From positions 21,049,932-21,113,931 of the forward strand of contig NC_023753.2 of the NCBI RefSeq assembly GCF_000499845.2: 64,000 nt of DNA, read 5' to 3'. The translations under genes and the position numbers were made by a program. The notes below the pieces were generated by a model. The model was not told where the DNA came from, did not search any database, and saw only the letters and a program-made list of their open reading frames with translations. This document shows positions 11,000 to 21,757 of the stretch, one piece after another (the stretch's first letter is position 1; the number at the start of each line of letters is the position of its first letter). The DNA comes from Phaseolus vulgaris. Its lineage: Eukaryota > Streptophyta > Magnoliopsida > Fabales > Fabaceae.

Positions 11000-12100
11000 C
11001 CAAGTTTGAGGGATGACTCTATCGTTTAGGGTTATCAGACTGTTCTCATAATAGGGCGAGTGGAGGCGATGGTAATCGTGATGTATCTCTTTGTTCGCTT
11101 TCCTTTTAGGCCACATACCTATTATCCGACCGCTTGAAAATTGTCTTGGACGAACTCGGCTAAGCTTCCCGAATCTTCTCCTTGTATCTCCCTTCACCCT
11201 GTTGTTCGTTTCGACTTCTTTTGTTGCATGGCCTCTTCGGTTATTATGTGGATTGAGGCTCGTTCCTTGACTTCCATCAATAACATCGACCTCTCTCTGA
11301 GTAGGGAGTCATTGAAAAGGTTCGTCCGTAAACCTTTTACGAACGCGTCCACCACCATTTCGTCCCACGGGTTCTGGATGCATACTGAACCTCATAAAAA
11401 CGATTAAGGTACTCCTTTAGGCGTTCTTCCCCTTTCTTCCTTATGTGAGAAAAGGTTGGCCATCCGTGGTGGTTTCACGATATTGGTCGCGAATTGTTGC
11501 TTGAATAGTTGGGAGAACTCCTAGAATGAGTTTATTGTTCCATCTGGGATTCCGTTGAACCATTTTAAAGCCATCCCGATAAAAGTCACCTGCAACATCT
11601 TGCATCTGACCACGTCTGAGCCCCCCCGAAATCAGCATTTGAGCTTGGAAAAACTTGAGGTGGGTCTTGGGGTCCTCGGTTCCCGAAAAACGGGGCATCT
11701 TGGGCATTATGACATGCGGTGGGATGGGCTCCTCCATGATAGCCTAGTTGAACGGTGGGGTCCGCCCTCATTCTCCTCCCATCTAGATCGGTGAACACCT
11801 GTCTCGTTTGTCCCCGAATGTCCTTCTCAGATCTTTATTTACTTTTTGCAACTCCCTATTTGTTCTGAGGGCTTCCTCCATCATTCGCCTCGAGACCTCA
11901 ACATCGTCCCTTAGCCTCTGTTGTTCAGCCAGGGATTCCTCACGAAGGCGCTCCTACTCAGCTTGGAACTTCTGAACTCTTATTCTTGATTCCTCATATT
12001 CGCGTTGCAAAGCCTGCATTACCTCTACAACCTGTTGCAGAGTAAACGCCTCTCGTGACTTTTCTTTAAGATAATCTTGGACGTGGGAGCAATTTTTATC
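11000..12100 (-). pseudogene. Ty3/gypsy gag, interrupted
   Basis: Minus-strand translation gives a coiled-coil N-terminal part rich in E, R and Q (MQALQREYEESRIRVQKFQ at about 12020), then the typical gypsy gag core: MPKMPRFSGTEDPKTHLKFF near 11705, followed in another frame by gag-like sequence ending near 11470. A further segment (PWDEMVVDAFVKGLRT, about 11370) fits the later retrotransposon gag region. Stops and at least one frameshift interrupt it, so this copy is not functional. No zinc knuckle or protease was found downstream. Confidence 0.7.
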
Positions 12101-12103
12101 GGG

Positions 12104-12122
12104 CCCCACGATGGACGCCAAA
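12104..12122 (-). other. Primer-binding region of the gypsy element
   Basis: The minus strand reads TTTGGCGTCCATCGTGGGG directly after the LTR end. Nearly the same sequence follows the LTRs at 35332 and 45406, so these elements share a primer type. The matching tRNA was not identified. Confidence 0.6.
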
Positions 12123-12853
12123 TGTTCTCGTCGGCTCGAGGTCGGTTGGATTCTGGATGAGCTCCTGTTGGTCCTCCTTCAAGCTCTAGGTCAGAATCTG
12201 GATGAGCTCCTGTTAGTCTCCCTTCAAGCTCTAACCAAACAACCTTCAGAGAACGAGGGGGGCTCCTCATGCGATTATACTCTGGCGCTCAAGTCAGTAA
12301 GAGCACAAAATATTGTGTATATAGTGAATATAGTGCAAAGATGCGAGTTGAGATACTCTGTGTGGGTGGTTGTCTATTTATAAGCCTTTTTGGGCTTGGA
12401 TATTTGACTCTGGTTCCTCCAAGCATTAATGTGTTATATTATGTTAACTTTGCACAAAATCTGAACATCATGTATATAAATCGAAGTATTTTGTCATATA
12501 ATCAGAGCATTTATGCTATATAATAAGGGATATTGGCCAAGTAAATTAAAGCATTTATGTGATATAATTGAGGATATTGTGCAAGTAATTATAACATTTA
12601 TTATATGCGAAAGTTACGTTAATTAGGTTTTGATGTGAACGCCTTCTCTTGATACCATTGGTGTTGAATTAATGATATGGGTTATTGGGCTCAAACTTTC
12701 ACATTCTGGGTCAGCTCCGTCGGTCCTATGAATTACTTGATGGGCCAAGCAGCTCGGTTGGTCCCATGAATTACCTGATGGGCCAAGCAACTCGGTCGGT
12801 CCCATGAATTACCTGATGGTCAAGCAGCTCAGCCTAATTCCCAGCAGTTCGAG
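12123..12853 (-). repeat. Gypsy 5' LTR, split by a Sirevirus
   Basis: Matches the 3' LTR from TGTTCTCG onward, then breaks at about 12853 where Sirevirus LTR sequence begins. The missing end seems to resume at 18464 with CGACACAATACAA, similar to GGCACGATACACA that ends the other LTR. It has three tandem copies of a phrase containing CCCATGAATTACCTGATGG (12733-12816), where the other LTR has one. Confidence 0.75.
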
Positions 12854-13190
12854 ACGGTTAAGAGGGATTTTCGCAAACTTTGAAGGTATAATGAAAATCA
12901 ATGCTGAATTACAGAGAAAAGAATCAGGAAACAAATACCCAAAATTGTTTTAAGATGATATCAGAAAAACAATCGGTTGTTTTGTCGAAACAATCGGTTA
13001 TTTTTATCAGCAGTTAATAAAAACAACTTAAAACAAATATATGTGAGATCAGGGAGAGAGAGAATCACACAAACAAATTTATATTGGTTCACTCTTACAC
13101 CAAGAGCTACATCCAGTCCCCATAAACCCAGCAACAAGGTCTTCAAGCTTTCCTCTTGAATTTGGAGACATCAAAACATCTTGTTCAATA
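12854..13190 (-). repeat. Truncated Sirevirus 3' LTR
   Basis: Matches 17450-17705 closely, then jumps at about 13131 to sequence matching 18408-18460, so the middle of the LTR is deleted. The outer end (TGTTAGAATATATGG and the G-run) is also absent, replaced by a junction with gypsy LTR sequence. Confidence 0.75.
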
Positions 13191-13193
13191 ATC

Positions 13194-13240
13194 TCCCCCT
13201 ATTTGATGAAGACAAATCTCTGGTTTGTTTGTGTTGTTGT
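13194..13240 (-). other. Sirevirus polypurine tract and two further hairpin copies
   Basis: The plus strand has CTCCCCCTATTTGATGAAGA just inside the 3' LTR. Related copies occur at 13514-13541 (CCCCCTATTTG, loop TCTTCT, CAAATAG) and 15220-15245 (CCCCCTATTTG, loop CTCTCA, CAAATAG), each able to form a 7-bp stem. Repeated PPT-like motifs upstream of the 3' LTR have been described as a Sirevirus signature. Confidence 0.6.
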
Positions 13241-14159
13241 TTTTGAACTTGATAGATCCTGCAAAAACATAATTTGTGCATATACAAAGCAAGTATACCA
13301 ACAGGATACCAAGGCACACAAACCAGTTTTCTGCATAAGCCTTTAAGCAGAAAAACCAGTTAAATAACCATAAAAACCAGTGCCAAAATGAGACTTGTGT
13401 GCAACAAAACTTATGGTGAATAAGAGCATGGTAGCAACATAATTTAAACCATGATAAAACCAGATAACACCATAGTGTAGCAACAACAATACAACACATA
13501 AAACCACACCATTCTCCCCCTATTTGTCTTCTCAAATAGAATGAAAGAAGGGATAAAATCAGGATTAAGAAAAACCATAATACTAGTATGTGTAGCAACA
13601 CCATTGCAACAACAAACCTGTGATACCATATCAAAATTGCAGCAAAGATCTATGGTGTATTACAGCTATGACAACAACAAAATCAAAGTACCATAGACCC
13701 CAGAAATTTCAGCAAGGAGACCACAGTTTGTCCCCGTATCTTTTCTTCATCCAGCAGTCCAAGTTGGTCAAATGATTGCTCAAAAGGTGGATTTGGTAGA
13801 AATATTCTTTCTTCTGTTAAGAGCAAACCTTACAGACATTGCAAAGATACATTCACAAATATTCATCAACCCCATGAACACCAATGTGGTTGCCATTCAT
13901 AAAAAGCTTTGAATTTCAAGGATGACAAAGAATATATCTCTTTATGATCTAATTCAGAGGCATAAAGAATGCATATTTGACTCATAATGGGTTATGAAAG
14001 AAAATAAACAGTTGTAATCATGCATAAGAAATAATAACAGCTTTATTCAAATGTGTCAGAGGTAAAACAATCGGTTGTTTCGTGAAAACAATCGGTTCTT
14101 TTTCTGAGACAACAAGAAAATGTTATTTTTCAAAGCAAATCATCTTTCAAAGTGATGGG

Positions 14160-14850
14160 AAATGCATAATGAAATACATTCATACCTTTGCATTACCTCA
14201 AGCATGTTTAGAATCTGATTTGATCTTATGAAGCCAAAAGCATAGAATGAACATATACAACTTACTTTACAAATACCAAACTGCCTTGGAGCTTGCTTAA
14301 GCCCATACAAGGCCTTTTCCAGCTTGTATACATGGTTAGGATGTTGATGATCTTTAAAGCCCGGTGGTTGTTCAACATAGAGTTCATCATTGATGATTCC
14401 ATTGAGGAAAACACTCTTAACATTCATTTGAAACAATTTGAATCCTCTCATACAAGCAAAGGCCAGCAGCAACCTTATAACTTCTAATCTTGCAACTGGA
14501 GCAAAGGTTTCAACATAATATATGTCTTCTTCTTGATTATAACCTTTAGCCACAAGCCTTGCTTTGTTCCTTGTAATTACTCCATATTCATCCAACTTGT
14601 TTCTGAAAACCCATTTGCATGCAATGATGTTCTCCACTGAAAGATCCCTTGGAATTCTCAATTCCTTTGGTAACTCTTCCTATTGCAGAATTTCAACTGG
14701 TTGTTTCGCATAATCAATCGGTTGTTTTTCTGGACAGGATTCCAGCTTTTCCAAGGTGATGTTCTGCTCACTTTCTTCTGCATAAACCTTTGTAGAACCC
14801 TGATCACTATGAACGATTTCATCAAACACCACATGGACAGACTCCTCCAT
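14160..14850 (-). pseudogene. Sirevirus reverse-transcriptase fragment
   Basis: From about 14850 the minus strand encodes the linker before RT (MEESVHVVFDEIVHSD). After a stop follows the N-terminal half of a copia [66 protein letters not shown] and LEKALYGLKQAPR. After APR, near 14280, the match stops and unrelated residues follow, so the catalytic YVDD region and RNase H are lost. Confidence 0.8.
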
Positions 14851-15906
14851 AGTTATAAGCCATCAACAACACCAAATCAGACTCTTTATTCTTGAAGTTT
14901 CTTTACATAGGTCATGAATTTTAACTTGTCAAGAATATGAGTAAGGTGTATATGCTCTTGAACCATAAGCATCACTTTGATCATTCTTCATCATAACACC
15001 AGTACTTGAAAGGTCTTGTAACACAAAATTGATGCATATACAAAGCAAGTATAGCAGCAAGATAACAAGACACACACAAACCAGTTTTTTGCATATACAA
15101 CATTAGCGGAAAAATCAGAAAAATTGAAGTAATCAAGTGCTTTCAAGTGCAGAGAAGCAACAACATAATGCATCAGTTTTTAAAGCTATCTTATACAACC
15201 AAATCAAGCATAAACAGTTCCCCCTATTTGCTCTCACAAATAGACAATGAGAAGGGTTGTACAAAGCATAAATCAGAATGATAATATAGTAGACCAACAG
15301 TACAAACAATGTTGACATTTCAAGAATAGAAAATGATATAGAGCTTCCAAGAAAACAAGTGGATATAATTTTTTATTATCAAATTCTGAGGCACAATCAA
15401 TGTATATTTGTCCAAAAGCAATATTTGAAAAAGAGAAATGGTTTAATCATGCATAAGCAAACTTGGTAGCATTATACAAAGATGCCAGAGGAAAAACAAT
15501 CGGTTGTTTCCCAGAAATAATCGATTGTTTTACTGTGACAGCAAAAAGAACATTTTTCATAACCAAAAAAATATCTTTTAAATTGATGAAAATGCAGTAT
15601 GCAATTTGTTCATACCTTCCCAATAGATTCACTCAAAAAGAAGACTTTGAGATGTTCATATGGTCACAAGGCACATTTACATAAATTGAGAAATGAAAAC
15701 ACACATACTCTCTTTGAAGTTTCTCTTTTGATCAACACTATGCATGTGCCAAGGATGTCTCTTGACATTCAAAGAACCTTACAAGACATATACAATTGAA
15801 AGTACAGGCACAGAGACAAACTTTGCTTTCGATGGTTTTCCCTTTAGCAGTCACTCTTCAAGTCCAAAAGTGATTCTTTGCTGCCAAGGATACCTACAAG
15901 AAAAGA

Positions 15907-17316
15907 TTAAGAAGCAAAATTTGGTCCCCTTATGAATTTGGGTCCAATGATGTTAGTAGGAACCTTAGAAACCTTAGGAACCCATTTCAAAATACCTTTA
16001 GGAACAAAAAACCTTCTTACTCTGCATAATCTAATAGTGTGGCCCCTTTTCATGCAGTAATGACAAATTTCAACCGGTTGTTTTGATAAAACAACAGGTT
16101 GTTTTTCAAAGAAACTTGAAAAGGGTTTTGAAACAGATCTGTTATTGCTATTTGGATTAAACCCCAACCCAGCCTTGCCAAAAACACATTTTTAAGAAGC
16201 AAGAATAGTTTCAAGATTGGATTGGCCTTTGGAAAACTTGTCCATGGTTTTTAAAAGATAGTGAACCTTCTTTTGAAGAGATTCACAATTTTCACAAAAG
16301 CTAGAATCACACTTGCAAGAAGAGTTTTTGTAAATAATTTCCAAACTTTCAAAATCTGTTTTTGAATGGTTCAACTCTTCTTCCAAAGTCTTGACTCGAT
16401 TTTCCAACCAGTTGTTTAAACCTTTCAACTGATTGTTCAAAAGGGCCAACCTATTAGCTTCTTCATGAGTCTCATTGAAGGCCTCAAGAAGTTGGCTATA
16501 ATTTTCAACATTAATGGAAGAGCTTGAACCTACACTGCTTGTGTCACTTTCTTGTCTTGTCATTTGACATAAATTTGCTTCTTCTTCATCACTTGAAGAG
16601 GAGTTTGATGAGTCATCATTATAAGCTCTTCTTGACTTTCCTTTCTTCTCATGCTTCTTGAAGTTTTTCCTCTTTTTGTTGAGACATTCGGTTTTAATAT
16701 GACCTTGTTCACCACATCCAAAGCATGTATATTTGTTAGTGTTAAACTCAGTAGGTTTCTTGTTATCATACCTGTTGAATGAGTCACTTTTGTTGTTTCT
16801 CTTCTTTAGGAACTTGCTTAATTTCTTAAACATCAACCTAAATGTTTCCTCTTCACTCTCATCACTTGAGTATTGACAGTTTTTGTTCCCAGCAGCTTGA
16901 CTTGATCCAAATTCTTCTTTTGTCATAAGACAAACCTCTTTTCTGGATTCTGAAGAGAAAGTTTCAACAAAAGATTCTTCTTTGTCCATCAAGGCACTCC
17001 TTGGATTCTTGTGATACTCTTCAAGGGTATTCCACATTTCTTTGGCAGAACTACATTTTGAAATCTTGAGCAATTCATTAGAATCAAGTGCAGATACAAT
17101 GATGTTCATAGCTACACAATCAAGATGTTCTCTTTCAGAAGAAACATTTTTAGATATAGGCATGAGATAGCTATTTGTAATAACATTTCAGATTTTTCTA
17201 TCTATAGATTCAACAAAGAATTTCATTCTAACCTTCCATAATTGATAATTCAGTCCACAAAACAAAGGTGGCCTGTTAATTGAGGCACCCTCCCCAAAAT
17301 GTAGTTTTTCAGCCAT
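15907..17316 (-). pseudogene. Sirevirus gag with two nonsense codons
   Basis: A gag frame of about 470 codons starts at the ATG at 17316 (MAEKLHFGEG). It continues through WNTLEEYHKN, a long acidic serine-rich stretch, and two CCHC zinc knuckles: CFGCGEQGHIKTEC (about residue 200) and CHYCMKRGHTIRLC (near 16050). A coiled-coil-like part with leucine and glutamate heptads follows the first knuckle. Long gags with a second knuckle are typical of Sireviruses. The frame is continuous except for two stops, TGA near 17185 (where a tryptophan codon would fit) and TAA at 16194-16192, so this copy makes no full protein. The frame runs out at 15907, before any protease. Confidence 0.8.
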
Positions 17317-17377
17317 AGAAAAAAGATTAAGGATCGAAAACTTGAATAACTTCAAGAACTTAGCTCTTGATGCCAAT

Positions 17378-18463
17378 TGTTAGAATATATGGCCTTAAAT
17401 GAGAGAGAGGGGGGGGGGGGGGGGGTGGGGGGTGTGAATTGTTTAAGAGGGATTTTCGCAAACTTTGAAGGTATAATGAAAATCAATGCTGAATTACAAA
17501 GAAAAGAATCAAGGAAACAAATACCCAAAATTGTTCTAAGATGATATCAGAAAAACAATGGTTGTTTTGTCAAAACAATCGATTGTTTTTATCAACAGTT
17601 AATAAAAGCAACTTAAAACAAATATATGTGAGATCAGGGAAAGAGAGAATCACACAAACAAATTTATACTGGTTCACTCTTACACCAAGAGTTACATCCA
17701 GTCCCAAAAACCACTGGGTAATCCACTATGCAATCAAAACCAGATTACAAACACCACACACCAAAGTAGTGACCTTGAACCCCTCAAGAAACACACTACC
17801 TTTGGCAAACCACACCAAGAATGTTGATCTTGAACACCTCAAGAACACACAATACTCCTTGGCAACACAACTACAGAAATACAGTAATCAAGGAAGAAGG
17901 GAATAAAATACACCTGGGTATTACAAAGCTTAAAGTTCAGAATTACAACCCAATCTTATTCCACACACTTAAGAATGATCCAAAGCTATTTCAAATCTTG
18001 GAAAAACTGTTTTGATAAACTCTTTCTCTTACTCCAAGATTAGGAACGTAAAACCACCTTTATATAGACCAACCAAGTGGTCATAAGCATTTAATAAAGG
18101 AGCCAAGTTAGCTAGGATAATTTAAAACATATTAAAATTGCTTAACAAAATTCTATTAAGGTTTTCAGGAAAACAATCGATTGTTTTGTCGAAACAATCA
18201 ATTGATTTGGTTTGACAGCAAAGTCAACCAAGTCAAACAACTTTCAACCTTTCTAAAAAACTACTAAGGTAAAACAACCTGTTGAAATTTTGACAGCTTT
18301 TTAGAAAACACATCTTTTCACAAGGTTAAAGATTCAAATGAACTTGGATCATCTTAAGGAGTGAATTAACAAGTTTCAAACAACTAGACAACACACACAC
18401 CCAGCAGCAAGGTCTTCAAGCTTTCCTCTTGGATTTGGAGATATCAAAACATCTCGTTCAACA
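17378..18463 (-). repeat. Sirevirus 5' LTR
   Basis: 1086 bp with plus-strand ends TGTTAGAATATATGG and CTCGTTCAACA. Includes a run of about 20 G near 17409-17427 and the paired palindromes at 17552-17592 and 18170-18205. Homologous to the solo LTR at 9462-10599 and to 12854-13190. Confidence 0.8.
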
Positions 18464-18479
18464 GATTCGACACAATACA

Positions 18480-19035
18480 AATTCCAACATTGATAATGGT
18501 TATTTTTTAAGTGAAGATCGATTATGGCTTAACTGTGGGGTTATGGTTATGTAGTGATGGTGTAGGTAGTAGCTGTCGGTGGTGTGGTTAATTGTTGGTG
18601 ATTGTGTGCTTAGTAGTTTGTGGTTGTGTGGTTAGTACAAATAACAATAACAACAATAAAATTATAATTATAATATAAAAAAAATATAATTATTTATAAT
18701 AAAAAATATAACAACTTCACTCTAACATACCTTATTCCAAACAACTTCACTTTGTTCACATTTTCCTCTCAAATCTTCATAAACCCTAAAACCTAAACCA
18801 CAACCTAAGTGTGAGGATGTACTTGGACCACTTGTTTATGCTTCAAGTGTATGTTGTCCATTTACTAAGTGTTATAATTGAATTGTGTTTCTATTCTTAA
18901 TGTGTATTTGAATTAGGAAGTGGATTTTATAGAGAATAAAAAAAAATTGAGTAAAAAATGATGTTGTTTGGATTAAGAAAAAATAAGAAAAATAATGGAA
19001 AGTGGGGAGAAAGTTTGTCAATAATTTGATTCATG

Positions 19036-19072
<37 letters not shown>

Positions 19073-21640
19073 AAAACAATTTTTAAAAATAAATTGATAT
19101 AAAAAAAATAAAAAACTAAATTAAATTAAAAAATAATTTCGAAAATTAAAAAAATATTATTTTATTTTTATAATTTTAATACTTTTATTTTAGTTATTAA
19201 CTAAACAAATTAATTATGAATAAAATGATAACTTATATAGTCATGTAATTCTTTCCTAATTCATTATATATGCACTTTCCATCCAAATCTTTTCTAATAC
19301 GTAAAGAAAGTCTAAACCAATATTTCATTTGGTTTTTCATAAATAATTTATTTCGTGTGCCTTCTACTCATTTCTTTTTCTACAGTAAATCCACCTATAT
19401 GTAAAAACAAGCAGATTAGTAGAGTGTCTGCACTTAAATATAATTTAAACATAAATTTGAGTCTCACGTTTATTAGAAATAAAAAAAAGTTAAATAATAT
19501 TAAAAAAATGAACAGATTTATTATGTTAAAATTTTGGATGGAAGATTAAAATCTCTTATATAATTATTGATGTTGAATCTCTCAATAATAAAGTTAAATA
19601 ATATTAATAAAAACATTCATAAAACTTATTATGGACTTTATATGAGTTTAATCTTGACGTTGAATATCCTCAAATATGCATCTCTATCTTGATATTTTGT
19701 GCTTTCACAAATCATTGACATGCATGAACTGAAACAAAATGATGACCATGGTTTTGCAGTAGCTTTGACAATTTTAAATTGCTTTGTCATTTTTACTTTT
19801 TATTTATTTTTAAATATGTTTTAATTGTTCTTCTTTGAATCTGTCCAACTTATCACGTTAATTAATAATAATTTCGTTTTTAATATTAGTTTCAAAATTC
19901 CATTTTATGTTTTTTCAGTGATGGAAACATAATTGATAATATTATTCAAAATTTAATTTCATATGCACATATCTAATATTAATTTAAATATTTTCTCTAA
20001 TTTTTTTATATCAAATAATTTTGTCACGATGAAATAACTTAAAACATTAATTATTTTTAACTCGTAAAATTTCATTGCACAAAAATTTATATTTTAAAAA
20101 TATTGTAGTACTTAAAAATGAAAAATAAAAACAATTTATTAACAATCATATCAAAATAATTTTAATAACATTTTAAAGCTGATTTAATATATTATCAAAC
20201 AAGTACAAATTATCCATAGATTATATAATTAGCTTTATAAACGTATTTAAATACTCAAAATATTTCTTGCAAAATATCAACAATTTTGATTATTATAATC
20301 ATTATTTTAATTCAATTTAATTTTAATGAAATTAGTAAATGAATTTAATATATCACTGGCTTTGTGTGTTTAATTATAAGCTAATTTGAAAAGTACTAGC
20401 TTCTGTAACTAATTAACTAATTTTAATTTTAATTTTAAATATTCTGAATGACATACTGTGCTGTTTAGAAAATTTTGAATTGCAATTTGCATAGTTTATT
20501 TCTTCAAAAGTGGGGTTCAGTTATTCATTAACATGTTGACTTAGTTGGATTTTAGTTAGATTTTATATCCTAAAATTTATATTTGAAAATTTAATTTATT
20601 GGATTAGTCAAATATAGATTATTTGGATTATTGAGTCAAATTATCTTTAAAAAGATAAAATTTGTTGTTTTGTAAGTTTTGAATAAATGAAACAAATATA
20701 TTATACTAGGATGCGATTTTAATAATTATTTTTATAATGGACTAAGAATTTCTATAATTTGTCACTGAAGTTTAAAAAAAATAACCCTATCATAAATAAA
20801 ATTAAAAATTTAAACATACTTTTTGACAAGACAAGATTAAAACACACCTTTTTTTTAACTCAAACCTAAACTAGGTTCAGTGACTTTGGAATAACTATTT
20901 TGAAAACTAAAATAAAAACTTTATGCAAAGCTTTTTGAATTGCTTATGAAAGGATGAACAGTTAGAAGGAAAGAAATAAATATATTAATAAGATTATTGG
21001 ATCGCTTTTCAAAATCAATTTTTGTCTTATTTCATTATTTTTATTTCATTATAATATATCCAAGCAATGAAATGAAACTAATGTTCCAACAATATGCATA
21101 AGTGGGTGTTTCTTCCTTCACCTAGTTTCTTCTTGTACCTCCATAAATCTTTCAATTACAAAATTATCCTTGGAGACAAAAGGTCCAAAATTTATTTTTT
21201 GTTTTCAATTTTAGATTGTATAATCTTTATAACTTCCGTATTTTAAAATTTAGAATACATTTGTATTATGAATTATAAAGTTTGGAAGGTATTTTGGAAT
21301 CCATAAAATGCATTATGAACTCTAAAATTCAGAATATAATTTTGTATTCCGAATCTTAGAGTTCAGAAGTTTAGAATGAAAAAAAAGGAAGAGGGGTGTC
21401 AATAAAAAAAATGAAAAAAAGATAAAATTGTCATTGCACATGATCTATGAAGGTGAGAAAGAAAGTATGGAGCATGGAAGGAAGTGCAGGAAAAATTGCC
21501 CTGCACGGGATATTTACATTCCGTTATTCATATGCAACAGTGAATCCAAAGAGATATTGATCCAAAAAATGCTTGTTATGCAGAGAGACTTTTTTTCAAG
21601 TGTAGACCAGTGAACATTTAAATAAATGGCTTTTACTCAT
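18480..21640. other. AT-rich spacer with a (TA)n tract
   Basis: Starts with GT-rich sequence (18530-18640), then strongly AT-rich DNA. A TA microsatellite lies at about 19038-19069. At 21230-21380 short phrases such as ATTCAGAATATA and ATTCCGAATCTTAGA recur in both orientations, suggesting a decayed small inverted-repeat element. No gene is supported. Confidence 0.5.
19038..19069. repeat. (TA)n microsatellite
   Basis: About 16 uninterrupted TA units in AT-rich spacer. Confidence 0.9.
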
Positions 21641-21757
21641 TTTCAGCTTATAGTATACCTCTGTACACAACTGTTTCTTTTCTGTACAACAATGTCAAGA
21701 ACTTGACATCTTTCTTTGGTATTTGCATTCATTAATGTACAAGGAAAAGTGTAAGCT

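Larger units (their letters stand above)
13190..15640. repeat. Duplicated non-coding block of the Sirevirus
   Basis: Segments 13260-14200 and 15019-15640 are related in the same order. Each has a GCATATACAAAGCAAGTATA phrase, then a CCCCCTATTTG hairpin, a CAATCGGTTGTTT palindrome pair, and AATCATGCATAAG and TTCATACCTT phrases. The RT fragment lies between the two copies. Confidence 0.65.
12854..18463 (-). mobile_element. Damaged Sirevirus (copia) element
   Basis: In minus-strand sense: a complete 5' LTR (18463-17378), a primer-binding site TGGCATCAAGAGC (17375-17363) resembling the initiator-Met type, gag (17316-15907), a long non-coding block (15900-14900), a reverse-transcriptase fragment (about 14850-14206), a second non-coding block (14200-13205), a PPT (AGGGGGAGAT, about 13201-13192) and a truncated 3' LTR (13190-12854). 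Protease, integrase, most of RT and RNase H are missing. The 3' LTR lacks its outer end and about 670 bp of its middle. The order gag, non-coding, RT, non-coding suggests rearrangement or recombination between copies. Confidence 0.75.
7829..18480 (-). mobile_element. Gypsy-type element with gag only, enlarged by nested Sirevirus insertions
   Basis: Two related direct repeats, 7829-8541 and 12123-12853 plus a short tail at 18464-18480, are its LTRs. Read on the minus strand, the 5' LTR ends GACGAGAACA at 12123 and is followed by the primer-binding region TTTGGCGTCCATCGTGGGG. Gag follows from about 12100 to 11000. The PPT (GGTTGGGGGGC, 8552-8542) precedes the 3' LTR start TGTGTATCGTGCC. No protease, RT, integrase or RNase H was seen between gag and the 3' LTR, so this is a gag-bearing, pol-less (TR-GAG-like) element. 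It contains a solo Sirevirus LTR (9462-10599), and its 5' LTR is split by a Sirevirus (12854-18463). Confidence 0.75.

Noticed and set aside
13185..13634. 149-codon minus-strand ORF with many hydrophobic residues
   Set aside because: Lies in the non-coding 3' block of the Sirevirus; a membrane-protein (env-like) reading was considered, but no signal, glycosylation pattern or second copy in frame supports it.
17188..17376. Gag start at 17376
   Set aside because: That position is a TTG inside the primer-binding site; the first ATG in frame, at 17316, precedes the recognisable gag sequence.
18779..18803. Interstitial telomere-like CCCTAAAACCTAAACC
   Set aside because: Only two degenerate units; too short to call.
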